Shown in pieces: positions 51,582-59,583 of a stretch of 64,000 bases of DNA (within the stretch, counting starts at the first letter, position 1; every line of letters starts with the position of its first letter). The notes beneath the pieces were generated by a model. It searched no databases. It was not told where the DNA came from and saw only the letters and a list, made by a program, of their open reading frames with translations. Origin of the DNA: Asanoa iriomotensis (lineage in GTDB: Bacteria > Actinomycetota > Actinomycetes > Mycobacteriales > Micromonosporaceae); NCBI RefSeq assembly GCF_016862515.1, contig NZ_BONC01000001.1, forward strand, positions 288,050 to 352,049. Reading direction: 5' to 3'. The position numbers and the translations under genes are program-made.

Positions 51582-53746
51582 CGGAAGCCCAGGCGGGCGT
51601 GGAGGCGGGCCAGGGGGCGCGGTGACCACCAGTTCCAGCGGCCCAGCAGGGTCATCGTGGCCGGGACCAGGACGCAGCGGACCAGGGTGGCGTCGACCGC
51701 GACCGCTACCGCCAGGCCCAGGCCGATCTGTTGCACCGTGCCGATCCGGCCCGTCAGGAAGCAGCTGAAGACGATCACCATGAGCAGGGCGGCCGAGGTG
51801 ATGATGCGGCCGGAGCTCTGCAGGCCGCGGCGGACGGCCAGGTCGTTGGGCGCGCCGTGGTCCACGTGCTCCTTGATCCGGGCGAGCAGGAACACCTCGT
51901 AGTCCATCGACAGGCCGAAGGCGAACGCGAACACCGTCACCAGCACGAACGGGCTGATGCCGCCGACCACGTGGGTGCGCAGCACCTCCGAGAGCACACC
52001 GTGTTCGAAGACCGCGCTCAGCACGCCGAACGTGGCGCCGAGGGAGACCACGTTCATCAGCACCGCTTTGAACGGCACGATCAGCGAGCCGGTCATCGCC
52101 CAGAGCAGCAGGACCATCGCGAGCAGGGTCAGGGCGATCGCGTACGGGAGCCGGGACAGCAGCAGGTCGTTGAGGTCGCGGTGGAAGCCTGCGATGCCCG
52201 TCACCCACGACTCGACCCCGTCCGGCCGGTCGGCGCGGGCCGCGTCGACGAGGCGCAGCGCGGCCTCGCCCTCGGGGTCGCCGACGGCGTCGATGTCCAC
52301 CGTGGCCACACCGGGTGCGATCTGCTCGGCGGGGCGCACGCCGGCGATGTCCGGCGAGTCGAGCGAGCGGGCCCAGGACTCCAGTGCGGCGGCGTCGGTG
52401 CGGGCGACCACGGTGACCGCCGGCTGGGCCGGGGTCGCGAAGTCCGCGGCCAGGATGTCGATCACCCGCACCGACTCCAGCGAGCGGGGCAGCCCGTCGA
52501 GGTCGTCCACCTTGACCTTCATGGTCAGCAGCGGGAAGCCGGCGGCGATCAGCACCAGCGCGGTGGCCAACGCCGTGACCAGCGGCCGCCGCTGCACGCC
52601 GCGCGCCAGCCGGAAGAAGAACCCGCGGTCGGCGGACCCGGCGGCGAGCTGGCGCTTCGAAGGCCGGATCCGCTTGCGGAACAGGCCGATCAGAGCGGCG
52701 CTGAAGGTGAGCGCGACCAGCATCGCGACCAGCGCGATCGACACCCCCGCGGCGCCGAGCGCCGACAGCGCGGTGACCCCGAAGACCAGCATGCCGGCGA
52801 GCGCGGCCGCCACGGTCAGCGCGGAGAAGAAGATGGTCCGCCCGGCGGTGGCCCACGCCGCACCGATCGCGTCGAGAGGTTCGCGACCGGCGGCCAGCTC
52901 GTCGCGGTAGCGGGCCACCAGCAGCAGGCCGTAGTCGACCGACAGGCCGAGGCCCATCAGCGTCACGACGGTGACCGCGTTCTGGTCGAGCGTGGTGATG
53001 TTGGCGAAGAACAGCAGCACGGTGAACGAGCCGGCGATCGAGACGATCGCGCCGAGCACCGGCACGAAGGCGGCGAGCAGGCCGCCGAACACGAAGATGA
53101 GCACGAGCAGGGTGATCGGCAGCGAGAGCTGCTCCGCGAACGAGAGGTCCTTCTGCGCCTGCGCGTTGGCCTCCCGGTTGACCAGCCGGCCGCCGCCGAC
53201 CTCGACCGTGGCGCCGGGCTCGCCCGCCGCCCGCAGCGCGGGACCGAGGGCGCGCAGCCGCTCGACGGCCGCGTCGGTGGCGGTGTCCAGGTCGTCGCCG
53301 GACAGCTCGGCCAGCCGCGCCTGCACGAGCAGCCCTCGGCCGTCGGTCGCGCGCAGGGCCGCGGCCGCCGGGCTCCCGACGTAGGGCGTGACGACGGCGC
53401 CGATGCCCGACACCGTGGACAGTTGGGCGGCGGCGTCGCTCACCGCCGTGCGTACCGCCGGCGAATCGGGGTTGATCCCCCGCACCACCCCGACGATCGA
53501 TCCGGACGACGTGGACGCCTGCTCGATGACGTCGCTGCCGGCGACCGCTTCCAGCGACGAGGGGCCCTGGTTGTCGTCGAGGCCGGCGAACACCGGACCG
53601 GCCGCGAACCCGCCGGCCACGACGGCTACCAGCCAGAGCGCGAGGACGGTCCAGCGCCGCCGGAAGCACCAGCGGCCGAGCCGGCCGAGGAAGGGGTCAC
53701 GCACCGCGGCCGGTGCGGAGTCGGACAGGACACTCGTCTGCGTCAT
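51575..53746 (-). CDS. MMPL family RND-type exporter
   Basis: This 723-residue protein has the MMPL layout: one helix near residue 35, a large outer domain, five helices from about 205, a second outer domain and five more helices from about 525. Each repeat keeps the proton-relay Asp-Tyr pair, in GLSVDYGLLLVARY and GLSMDYEVFLLARI. Such proteins export lipids or drugs by proton motive force. No TetR gene is adjacent, which is unusual for drug-linked MMPL genes. It overlaps the convergent acylase end by 7 bases. Confidence 0.9.
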   Translation of the reverse strand: MTQTSVLSDSAPAAVRDPFLGRLGRWCFRRRWTVLALWLVAVVAGGFAAGPVFAGLDDNQGPSSLEAVAGSDVIEQASTSSGSIVGVVRGINPDSPAVRTAVSDAAAQLSTVSGIGAVVTPYVGSPAAAALRATDGRGLLVQARLAELSGDDLDTATDAAVERLRALGPALRAAGEPGATVEVGGGRLVNREANAQAQKDLSFAEQLSLPITLLVLIFVFGGLLAAFVPVLGAIVSIAGSFTVLLFFANITTLDQNAVTVVTLMGLGLSVDYGLLLVARYRDELAAGREPLDAIGAAWATAGRTIFFSALTVAAALAGMLVFGVTALSALGAAGVSIALVAMLVALTFSAALIGLFRKRIRPSKRQLAAGSADRGFFFRLARGVQRRPLVTALATALVLIAAGFPLLTMKVKVDDLDGLPRSLESVRVIDILAADFATPAQPAVTVVARTDAAALESWARSLDSPDIAGVRPAEQIAPGVATVDIDAVGDPEGEAALRLVDAARADRPDGVESWVTGIAGFHRDLNDLLLSRLPYAIALTLLAMVLLLWAMTGSLIVPFKAVLMNVVSLGATFGVLSAVFEHGVLSEVLRTHVVGGISPFVLVTVFAFAFGLSMDYEVFLLARIKEHVDHGAPNDLAVRRGLQSSGRIITSAALLMVIVFSCFLTGRIGTVQQIGLGLAVAVAVDATLVRCVLVPATMTLLGRWNWWSPRPLARLHARLGFRH

Positions 53747-53830
53747 ATCGCAGATCCTGCTACCGGCCGGCGACCGCCACCTCCGGGGCAGGCCCGGAAC
53801 CGGACCCCGACCCAGGAATCCGGGAAATGG

Positions 53831-54604
53831 TCAGGTTAACCGGATGGACAGACCCTTCCCGCCGAACTCCGCGCAGACGAACGCGGGCTCACGCTCGGTG
53901 CCGTGCGCGGGCGCGTGCCGGTAGCCGATCTCGGTGAACGCGGTCAGCTCCTTGGCCTTGGTGGTCACCAGCCAGCGGGCGAACGCGCCGCGAGCGATCT
54001 TCGCGTGCACGGTGACGAACTTCGGCTGGCCGGACTTCTCGTCGACGGTCAGGAACTTCGGTGTGACGATCCGCGCGGGGTCGACGTGCTTCGTCACGGT
54101 CCTGCTGTATTCGGCCGCGGCGAGGTTGACGATCGGCCCGCTCGCCGGGAGCTGCTCGGCGATCGCTTTGCCCCAGAACTGGTAGAGGTTGCCGGTCGGG
54201 AGCTTGTAGCCCATCTCCAGCCGGTACGGGAGGATGCCGTCGAACGGCCGGAGGATCCCGTAGAGCCCCGACAGGATCCGCAGGTGCGCGTCGGCCCAGC
54301 GGCGCTGCGCGGCGGTGAACGTGTCGACCTGCAGGCCGCTGTAGATGTCGCCGACGAACGACTCGGCCGCCGGCGCCTGGACGTCGGGTTCGGTGGACCA
54401 CTCCGCGTACTGCTGGCGGGTCTTGTCCGCGAGGTCCGGCGACACGCTCATGATCTTCGCGAGCTGCGCCCTCGGCAGGGCCCGCAACTCGTCGACCAGT
54501 TCCCGCGCCTTGTCCAGGAGCACCGGCGTGCCGGTCGGGCGGTGCCCGGTCGTCGGCGGGCGCATGGTCTTCGAGCTGTGCATCAGGATGATCACGCTGA
54601 CCAT
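53831..54604 (-). CDS. yaaA: YaaA family (DUF328) peroxide-stress protein
   Basis: This 257-residue protein matches YaaA, which limits free iron and oxidative DNA damage in E. coli. Family features include HSSKTMRP near the start (the SPAKT-like motif), the GDIYSGLQVDTFTAAQRRWADAHLRILSGLYGILRPFDGILPYRLEMG core, and the YQFWGKAI and NLAAAEYSRTV segments. I chose the ATG at 54604; GTG at 54613 lies within the strong hairpin that precedes the gene. The hairpin separates it from the ABC operon upstream on the same strand. Confidence 0.87.
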   Translation of the reverse strand: MVSVIILMHSSKTMRPPTTGHRPTGTPVLLDKARELVDELRALPRAQLAKIMSVSPDLADKTRQQYAEWSTEPDVQAPAAESFVGDIYSGLQVDTFTAAQRRWADAHLRILSGLYGILRPFDGILPYRLEMGYKLPTGNLYQFWGKAIAEQLPASGPIVNLAAAEYSRTVTKHVDPARIVTPKFLTVDEKSGQPKFVTVHAKIARGAFARWLVTTKAKELTAFTEIGYRHAPAHGTEREPAFVCAEFGGKGLSIRLT

Positions 54605-54612
54605 TTTGCCCA

Positions 54613-54645
54613 CATCGGGGGCACGCGCCGCGCGTACCCCCGATG
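54613..54645 (-). terminator. Very strong hairpin after the ABC operon
   Basis: CATCGGGGG (54613-54621) pairs with CCCCCGATG (54637-54645), and after one mismatch ACGCG (54623-54627) pairs with CGCGT (54631-54635), leaving a 3-base loop. It lies 8 bases past the FtsX-like permease stop on the minus strand and just before yaaA. Confidence 0.75.
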
Positions 54646-54653
54646 CGTATGGG

Positions 54654-56888
54654 TCACTCGTTGCGGGCGGTCTCCGGGCCGGTGATCCGGCGCAGCAGCG
54701 GGAGCGTGGCCGCGATGATGCCGAGCGAGGCGACCAGGCCGCCGCCGACCATCGCGTAGTAGCCGGCGCCCAGCCCGTGCAGCGGGTAGTCGAGCTGTGC
54801 CCGCAGGAACAGCGACGCCGCCAGGAGGCCCGCGCCGATCGCGACCGCGGCGACGACCAGCAGCGGGACCGCTGTCTCCAGGCCTACCACCGACCGGAGC
54901 ATGCGGATCCGGACGCCGGTCAGCCGCAGCACGCTGAACGGCCGCTTGCGGTCGGTCAGGCCCGCGATCACGCTGACCGCCAGGCTGCAGCCGGCGATCG
55001 GCAGGCTGGCCAGGATCACCACGTCGGCGAGGCGCTGGAACTGCACCAGGGTCAAGGTCGAGGAGGCCTGGTGCTCGGCGTCGCTGGCGGGCGGTTCGCC
55101 GAACGGGTCCATCGTCGCGAGCAGGGTGCGCACCCGTTCCTTCGCGGCGTCGGAGCCGTCGGTCTGCACCACGACCGAGAGCAGCCGCCGGGAGTCGAGG
55201 TCGGTCACCGTCGACGCGGGCCAGATCGTCTCTGCCGGCGTGACTCCCGGGTCCCGGGGACCGATCAGGTCCTGCCAGACCGACACGACCTGGGCACCCG
55301 GCGGGCAGGAGCCGAAGCCGGGCGCGCGGGCGAGGTCGGCGCAACTGATCAGGCCGGGACCCGACGGGTCGGCCATGTTCTGGGCGACCTGCCGGTCGTT
55401 CTCCCGGACCGTGAGCACCGCCTGGACGCCCGGGACGGCCGAGAGGCCCGCGGGGATGTCGGCGACGGTCGGTGGCTCGGCGCCCTCGGCCAGCCGTTCC
55501 GGCCAGAAGGCCTGGGTCAGCGAGGTGGCGGCGACCGAGTCACCGGCCGGCCGCGCCCGCTCCGCCACGAACGAGGTGATCGCGCCGCTCGCGGCCGTCA
55601 TCACGAACAGCGCGACCACCAGCCCGCTGACGGCACGGAACGCGGCCATGGGATCGTCGGCCAGCCGCCGCCCGGCGATCAGGGCGGCCGGGCGTTGCGC
55701 GCGGTCGGCGACCAGCCGGGCCACCCGCATGGTCAGCCACGGCCCGGCCAGCACCAGCCCGGCGAGCATCAGCACCGCGCCGATCAGGTAGGCGGCCGTC
55801 TGGCCATCGGTCGTCTCCGGCCTGCGCCCGACGAAGTAGGCCAGCTCGGCGACGCCCGCGACCAGCGGGATCAGCCGCCAGGCCCGGGGCGGCTTCGGGG
55901 TCGCGCGGCGGGTGACGCCGAGCGGCGAGATCCGGACCCGCCGCAATGCGAGCCGGGCGGCGACCGCCGCGCCCAGCGGGATGCCGACCGCCACCGCGGC
56001 CACGTTGACGGCGGTGAGCACGAGGTCGCTCGGGAAGAACGTGGCGCCGGTGAACGGGATCTCGGCGAGCCCGGGCCGGGCGGCGAAGAAGACGCCGAAG
56101 CCGAGCAGGGTGCCGGCGACCGCGGCGACCGTCGACTCGACGGTGGCGAGCACGGTGATCTGCCGCGGAGTGGCGCCGACGAGGCGCATGGCGGCGAACC
56201 GCTGCTCGCGCCGGGCCGCGGACAAGCGGGTCGCGGTGCCGATGAAGATGAGCACCGGGAAGATCAAGGCCGCCGCGATGACCGACAGCGAGACGGTGAA
56301 CATCGTGTTGTCGAGGCCGATGATGCACCGCATGCAGCCGGCCGGGTCGGTGGTCAGCACCGCGGTGACCTGCTGTGCGAACGGTTGGGTGGCCAGCGTC
56401 TCCGGGGACTGCCCGACGACGACCAGCAGGCTGTCGGGCGAGGGCAGTGCGGCGTCGCCGATCACGCCGACCTCCCTGCCGGGGAACCGGTCGCCGAGCT
56501 CGTCGGCCGGCACCGTGCGCAGCAGGTCGTGCAGGGCGGGCGAGGCGTAGAACTCCCCCGGCCCCGGCAGGGCGGGGATGCCGGCGGGCACGGGTGCGGC
56601 CGGCCCGGTCGCGGCGACGTCGATCCGGCCCAGCTCCTGGCCCCGGAACCGGTCTCCACGGATGAGCCACCACGCGGGGTCGACGCCCGCGCGCGGCGTG
56701 GTGGTGTATTCGGCGATGCCGGTGTTGAGCCAGGCGTAGCGCAGGTTCTGCGTCTTGGTGGCGTTGATGCCGGCGAGCGTGGCGAGCAGCAGGCCGGTGC
56801 CGAGGGCGACTGCGGCCGCCACGACCACGAGCCGTGCCGCCGCCTCGCGGCCGCCGGCCACGGCCAGCCGCAGGCCGAGCCCGATCAC
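54654..56888 (-). CDS. FtsX-like ABC transporter permease
   Basis: This 744-residue permease has a first helix near 20-45, a large extracytoplasmic domain (about 50-205), FtsX helices near 210-330, a middle helix set, a second outer domain and three C-terminal helices. The coupling motifs LSAARREQRFAAMRLVGATPRQI and LTDRKRPFSVLRLTGVRIRML are clear. GTG at 56888 overlaps the stop of the ATPase gene in a GTGA. Partner ATPase and PadR lie just upstream in the same operon. It may export a peptide, lipid or drug, or pass a signal across the membrane. Confidence 0.88.
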   Translation of the reverse strand: MIGLGLRLAVAGGREAAARLVVVAAAVALGTGLLLATLAGINATKTQNLRYAWLNTGIAEYTTTPRAGVDPAWWLIRGDRFRGQELGRIDVAATGPAAPVPAGIPALPGPGEFYASPALHDLLRTVPADELGDRFPGREVGVIGDAALPSPDSLLVVVGQSPETLATQPFAQQVTAVLTTDPAGCMRCIIGLDNTMFTVSLSVIAAALIFPVLIFIGTATRLSAARREQRFAAMRLVGATPRQITVLATVESTVAAVAGTLLGFGVFFAARPGLAEIPFTGATFFPSDLVLTAVNVAAVAVGIPLGAAVAARLALRRVRISPLGVTRRATPKPPRAWRLIPLVAGVAELAYFVGRRPETTDGQTAAYLIGAVLMLAGLVLAGPWLTMRVARLVADRAQRPAALIAGRRLADDPMAAFRAVSGLVVALFVMTAASGAITSFVAERARPAGDSVAATSLTQAFWPERLAEGAEPPTVADIPAGLSAVPGVQAVLTVRENDRQVAQNMADPSGPGLISCADLARAPGFGSCPPGAQVVSVWQDLIGPRDPGVTPAETIWPASTVTDLDSRRLLSVVVQTDGSDAAKERVRTLLATMDPFGEPPASDAEHQASSTLTLVQFQRLADVVILASLPIAGCSLAVSVIAGLTDRKRPFSVLRLTGVRIRMLRSVVGLETAVPLLVVAAVAIGAGLLAASLFLRAQLDYPLHGLGAGYYAMVGGGLVASLGIIAATLPLLRRITGPETARNE

Positions 56889-57550
56889 GTGAGCACCGCC
56901 GTCGTCACCTTGCCATCGCGGACGATGACCTCGCGGTCCGCGTACGCGGCGACCCGGGCCTCGTGTGTGACCACGACGACCGTGGTGCCCTGCTCGCGGG
57001 CCGAGCTGACCAGCAGGTCCATGACGTGCTCGCCGGTGAGCGAGTCGAGCGAGCCGGTCGGCTCGTCGGCGAACAGCACCTTCGGCCGGGAGACCAGGCC
57101 ACGGGCGAGCGCGACGCGTTGCGCCTGGCCGCCGGACAGCTCGCCGGAGCGGCGTTGCTGCAGGCCGTCGAGGTCGAGCCGGTCGAACCAGGCGCTCGCC
57201 TCGGCCACCGCCGCGCGCCGCTTCGTGCCGGCCAGCAGCAGCGGCAGCGCCACGTTCTCGACCGCGGTCAGCTCCGGGACGAGTTGGCCGAACTGGAAGA
57301 CGAAGCCGAACCGGTCGCGGCGCAGGGCGCTGCGCGCACCCTCGTCGAGGGTGTCGATGCGCTGCCCGGCGAACTGGACCTCACCGGCGTCGGGCACGAG
57401 GATGCCCGCGAGGCAGTGCAGCAGGGTGGATTTGCCGGAGCCGCTCGGCCCCATCACGGCGAGGATCTCGCCCTCGGCGACGGCGAGCGTGGCGCCGCGC
57501 AGGGCCGGCGTCTCGCCGAACGAGAGCTTGACGTCGCGGGCCTCGATCAT
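56885..57550 (-). CDS. ABC transporter ATP-binding protein (LolD/MacB-like)
   Basis: This 221-residue ATPase has Walker A GPSGSGKST, the Q-loop in FVFQFGQLVPELTAVENVALP, the signature LSGGQAQRVALARGLV, Walker B VLFADEPTGSLD and the H-loop VVVVTHEARVAAYAD. The pattern is that of the MacB/LolD class that drives FtsX-type permeases. Its ATG overlaps the padR stop (ATGA), and its own stop overlaps the permease start, so all three proteins are translated together. Confidence 0.92.
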   Translation of the reverse strand: MIEARDVKLSFGETPALRGATLAVAEGEILAVMGPSGSGKSTLLHCLAGILVPDAGEVQFAGQRIDTLDEGARSALRRDRFGFVFQFGQLVPELTAVENVALPLLLAGTKRRAAVAEASAWFDRLDLDGLQQRRSGELSGGQAQRVALARGLVSRPKVLFADEPTGSLDSLTGEHVMDLLVSSAREQGTTVVVVTHEARVAAYADREVIVRDGKVTTAVLT

Positions 57551-58080
57551 CGGGCCACCGCCTTGGCGAGGGCGTCGAGCCGGGCCACGGTGGTGTCGAT
57601 CCAGCGCAGGTCGGCCTCCAGGTGGAACAGGCCGTGGTCGGCGAGCAGGGCGTCGACCAGGTTGCCGCCGCGCTTGACCTCGGTCAGCTCGCGCATGCGG
57701 GCGAGGTGGGCGCGGCGCTGGGTGTCGAGGTATTCCTCGGCCGGGCGGTTGAGCATGAGCGCCAGCACCACCTTGGCGAACAGCACGGTCTGCAGGTGCG
57801 GCTCGGGCTCGAGCGGCTCGACGAGCCAGGCGTTCACCTCGGACGCGCCGGTCTCGGTGATCACGTAGCGCTTGCGCTCGGGACCGTCGCCGGGCTCGAC
57901 CGCGATCACCACCTTGCCGTCGCGGGCGAGGCGGGCGAGGGTCGCGTAGACCTGCCCGAACGGCAGCGGCTTGCCCCGGCCGAAGAACGCGTCGTAGTCG
58001 CGCTTGAGGTCGTAGCCGTGGCTGGGCTCGCGCTCGAGCAGGCCGAGGAGGGTCAAGGGAACGCTCATGCCGGAGACCAT
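57547..58080 (-). CDS. PadR family regulator of the ABC operon
   Basis: This 177-residue repressor begins VPLTLLGLLEREPSHGYDLKRDYDAFFGRGKPLPFGQVYATLARLARDGKV, the usual PadR winged helix, and ends with a helical Vir-C-like dimer domain. The ATG at 58080 lies within a large palindrome; a -10-like TATACG 8 bases upstream suggests a leaderless transcript. A second ATG at 58068 would remove 4 residues. The operon order padR, ATPase, permease is typical of drug-sensing exporters. Confidence 0.87.
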   Translation of the reverse strand: MVSGMSVPLTLLGLLEREPSHGYDLKRDYDAFFGRGKPLPFGQVYATLARLARDGKVVIAVEPGDGPERKRYVITETGASEVNAWLVEPLEPEPHLQTVLFAKVVLALMLNRPAEEYLDTQRRAHLARMRELTEVKRGGNLVDALLADHGLFHLEADLRWIDTTVARLDALAKAVAR

Positions 58081-58106
58081 ACCCTACGCGTATACGCTGA
58101 GGGTAT
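58079..58106 (-). promoter_or_regulatory. 28-base palindromic operator at the padR-ABC promoter
   Basis: ATACCCT (58079-58085) and AGGGTAT (58100-58106) are outer arms concentric with the perfect inner palindrome GCGTATACGC (58088-58097); 24 of 28 positions are symmetric. It covers the -10-like TATACG and the first codon of padR, so a bound dimer would shut the operon. Confidence 0.7.
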
Positions 58107-58173
58107 ACACCCGGCGTGCTGCGCTCCTGATCGACATCTCGCGGCCACCTCTGCGACACCCGTCGCGGCGACA

Positions 58174-58533
58174 ATGCCCAGCGTGCGCGGGTTCGGTGAG
58201 CTGGAGGCGGCGGTCATGGACCGGCTGTGGGCACGCGCCGCGCCGACCACGGTCCGGGAGATCTGGACCGACCTGTCCGCCCGCGACCTGGCGTACAACA
58301 CGGTGCTCACCGTCGTCGACAACCTGCACCGCAAGGGCTGGCTGCGCCGGGAGCGCGCCGGGCGGGCGTACCGCTACGAACCGCTGTCGTCCCGCGGCGA
58401 GTACGGCGCGCGGCTGATGCGCGACGCGATGGCCGAGAGCGGCGACCCGGCGTCGGCGCTGGCCGGCTTCGTCCGCGAGCTCAGCCCGGAGGAGGCCGCC
58501 GAGCTGCTCCGGGTGCTCGGCAACCGCCCGTGA
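58174..58533 (+). CDS. BlaI/MecI family transcriptional repressor
   Basis: This 119-residue repressor has the BlaI winged helix: GELEAAVMDRLWARAAPTTVREIWTDLSARDLAYNTVLTVVDNLHRKGWLRRERAGRAYRY. The usual C-terminal dimer helix ends LSPEEAAELLRVL. ATG at 58174 follows a short leader; GTG at 58182 would cut 2-3 residues and lies out of frame for a good site. Its stop overlaps the M56 peptidase start in a GTGA. No beta-lactamase or penicillin-binding protein gene is nearby. Confidence 0.88.
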   Translation: MPSVRGFGELEAAVMDRLWARAAPTTVREIWTDLSARDLAYNTVLTVVDNLHRKGWLRRERAGRAYRYEPLSSRGEYGARLMRDAMAESGDPASALAGFVRELSPEEAAELLRVLGNRP

Positions 58534-59459
58534 TCGCCGCCAACCTGCTCGCCGTGGCGTTGCTGCTCGGCTTCGTCGGAACCCGCTGGCTGCCCACCGC
58601 CGGCTGGGTGCGGCGGGCACCCCGGCTCGCGCTCGCCGTCTGGTGCGTGCTGCTCGGGACGGTCGCCGCCAGCATCCTGGCCGCCGGCATCGCCGTGCTC
58701 CTGCCCGCACCACCGACGGTCTGCGCCCTGCTCTTCTGGTGCGTCCACCCCGGCTCCCCGGCCGCGCTGCTGGCACTGCGGCTCACCGGCGACGGCGTAG
58801 CGGTCGGCGTCGCCGGTGTCGTCGCGCTCGCGCTGTTCCGCGGCGGCCGGGCGCTGCGCTCCCAGCGGGTGGCGCGCCGGCGGCACCGGGAGCTGCTCAC
58901 CCTCGCCGGGCGGCCCTTGCCGGACCTCGGCGGCACGGTCATCGAACATCCACGACCCGGCGCGTACGTGGCACCGGACCGGCGACTGGTCGTCACCAGC
59001 GGCGCCCTCGACCAGCTCACCCCGGCACAGCTCGACGCGGTCGTCGCGCACGAGCGCGCGCACGCCGGTGGCCGGCACCAACTGCTGCTCGACGCGGTCC
59101 GGCTGGCCGCCCGGGCCCTGCCCCGGGTGCGCCTGCTGCGGGTCGCGCGCGACCAGGTCGGCCGGCTGGTCGAGCTGCGGGCCGACGACGTGGCGGCCCG
59201 TGCCCACGGACGGCAGGCACTCGCCGGTGCGCTGGTCGCGATGGCGTGCGGAGCCGCGGCACCGGTCGGGCTGGTCGGCGCCGGCGGCGGCGACACGGTG
59301 GAGCGGCTGCGCCGGCTGCTCGCGCCGCCGGAGCGGCTCGGTGCGGCCGCCGGGCTCGTCGTGACCGGTGCTCTGCTGGCGATGGCCCTGCTGCCGGTCG
59401 GCGTGCTGGTGCTCGAGGGCTCGTGGCACGCCGCGGTCCGATGCGTCTGGATTGGGTGA
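58530..59459 (+). CDS. M56/M48-like membrane zinc peptidase (BlaR1-like, no sensor domain)
   Basis: This 309-residue membrane protein has about four hydrophobic segments (near 3-15, 32-55, 60-95 and 275-300) and the zinc motif HERAH at H174-E175-H178, with a likely third ligand Glu in LVELRADDVAARAHG. BlaR1 relatives cut the BlaI repressor when a sensor is triggered; here the C-terminal penicillin-sensing domain is absent. GTG at 58530 overlaps the blaI-like stop. The signal it senses is unknown. Confidence 0.85.
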   Translation: MIAANLLAVALLLGFVGTRWLPTAGWVRRAPRLALAVWCVLLGTVAASILAAGIAVLLPAPPTVCALLFWCVHPGSPAALLALRLTGDGVAVGVAGVVALALFRGGRALRSQRVARRRHRELLTLAGRPLPDLGGTVIEHPRPGAYVAPDRRLVVTSGALDQLTPAQLDAVVAHERAHAGGRHQLLLDAVRLAARALPRVRLLRVARDQVGRLVELRADDVAARAHGRQALAGALVAMACGAAAPVGLVGAGGGDTVERLRRLLAPPERLGAAAGLVVTGALLAMALLPVGVLVLEGSWHAAVRCVWIG

Positions 59460-59465
59460 GTCGAT

Positions 59466-59484
59466 CTCCTATCGAGGTTAGGAG
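59466..59484 (+). promoter_or_regulatory. Inverted repeat after the M56 gene
   Basis: CTCCTA (59466-59471) and TAGGAG (59479-59484) are perfect arms 7 bases apart, 6 bases after the M56 stop. It is too short to be a confident terminator and could be an operator for the phosphoesterase gene. Confidence 0.3.
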
Positions 59485-59505
59485 TTCGTTGGTGGTGCGT
59501 GGCGC

Positions 59506-59527
59506 GTTCACCGGCGGTTAAGGGCCG
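59506..59527 (+). promoter_or_regulatory. Partial PHO-box-like repeat before the phosphoesterase gene
   Basis: GTTCACCGGCG (59506-59516) matches the actinobacterial PHO unit at 9 of 10 positions, and the next 11 bases (GTTAAGGGCCG) share only GTT.A. It lies about 60 bases before the PHP phosphoesterase ATG. One good half is not enough for a firm call. Confidence 0.3.
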
Positions 59528-59583
59528 GCTTCAAGGCTCAGGGCGCACGCCGAGGCCGTACCCCATCGAAAGGCCGTTTCACC

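Noticed and set aside
48903..53669. 1588-codon minus-strand frame
   Set aside because: It spans the acylase on the other strand and another frame of the MMPL gene; the apparent protein has no recognisable domain.
54345..57677. 1110-codon plus-strand frame
   Set aside because: It is antisense to YaaA, the permease and the ATPase, all of which have firm family motifs.
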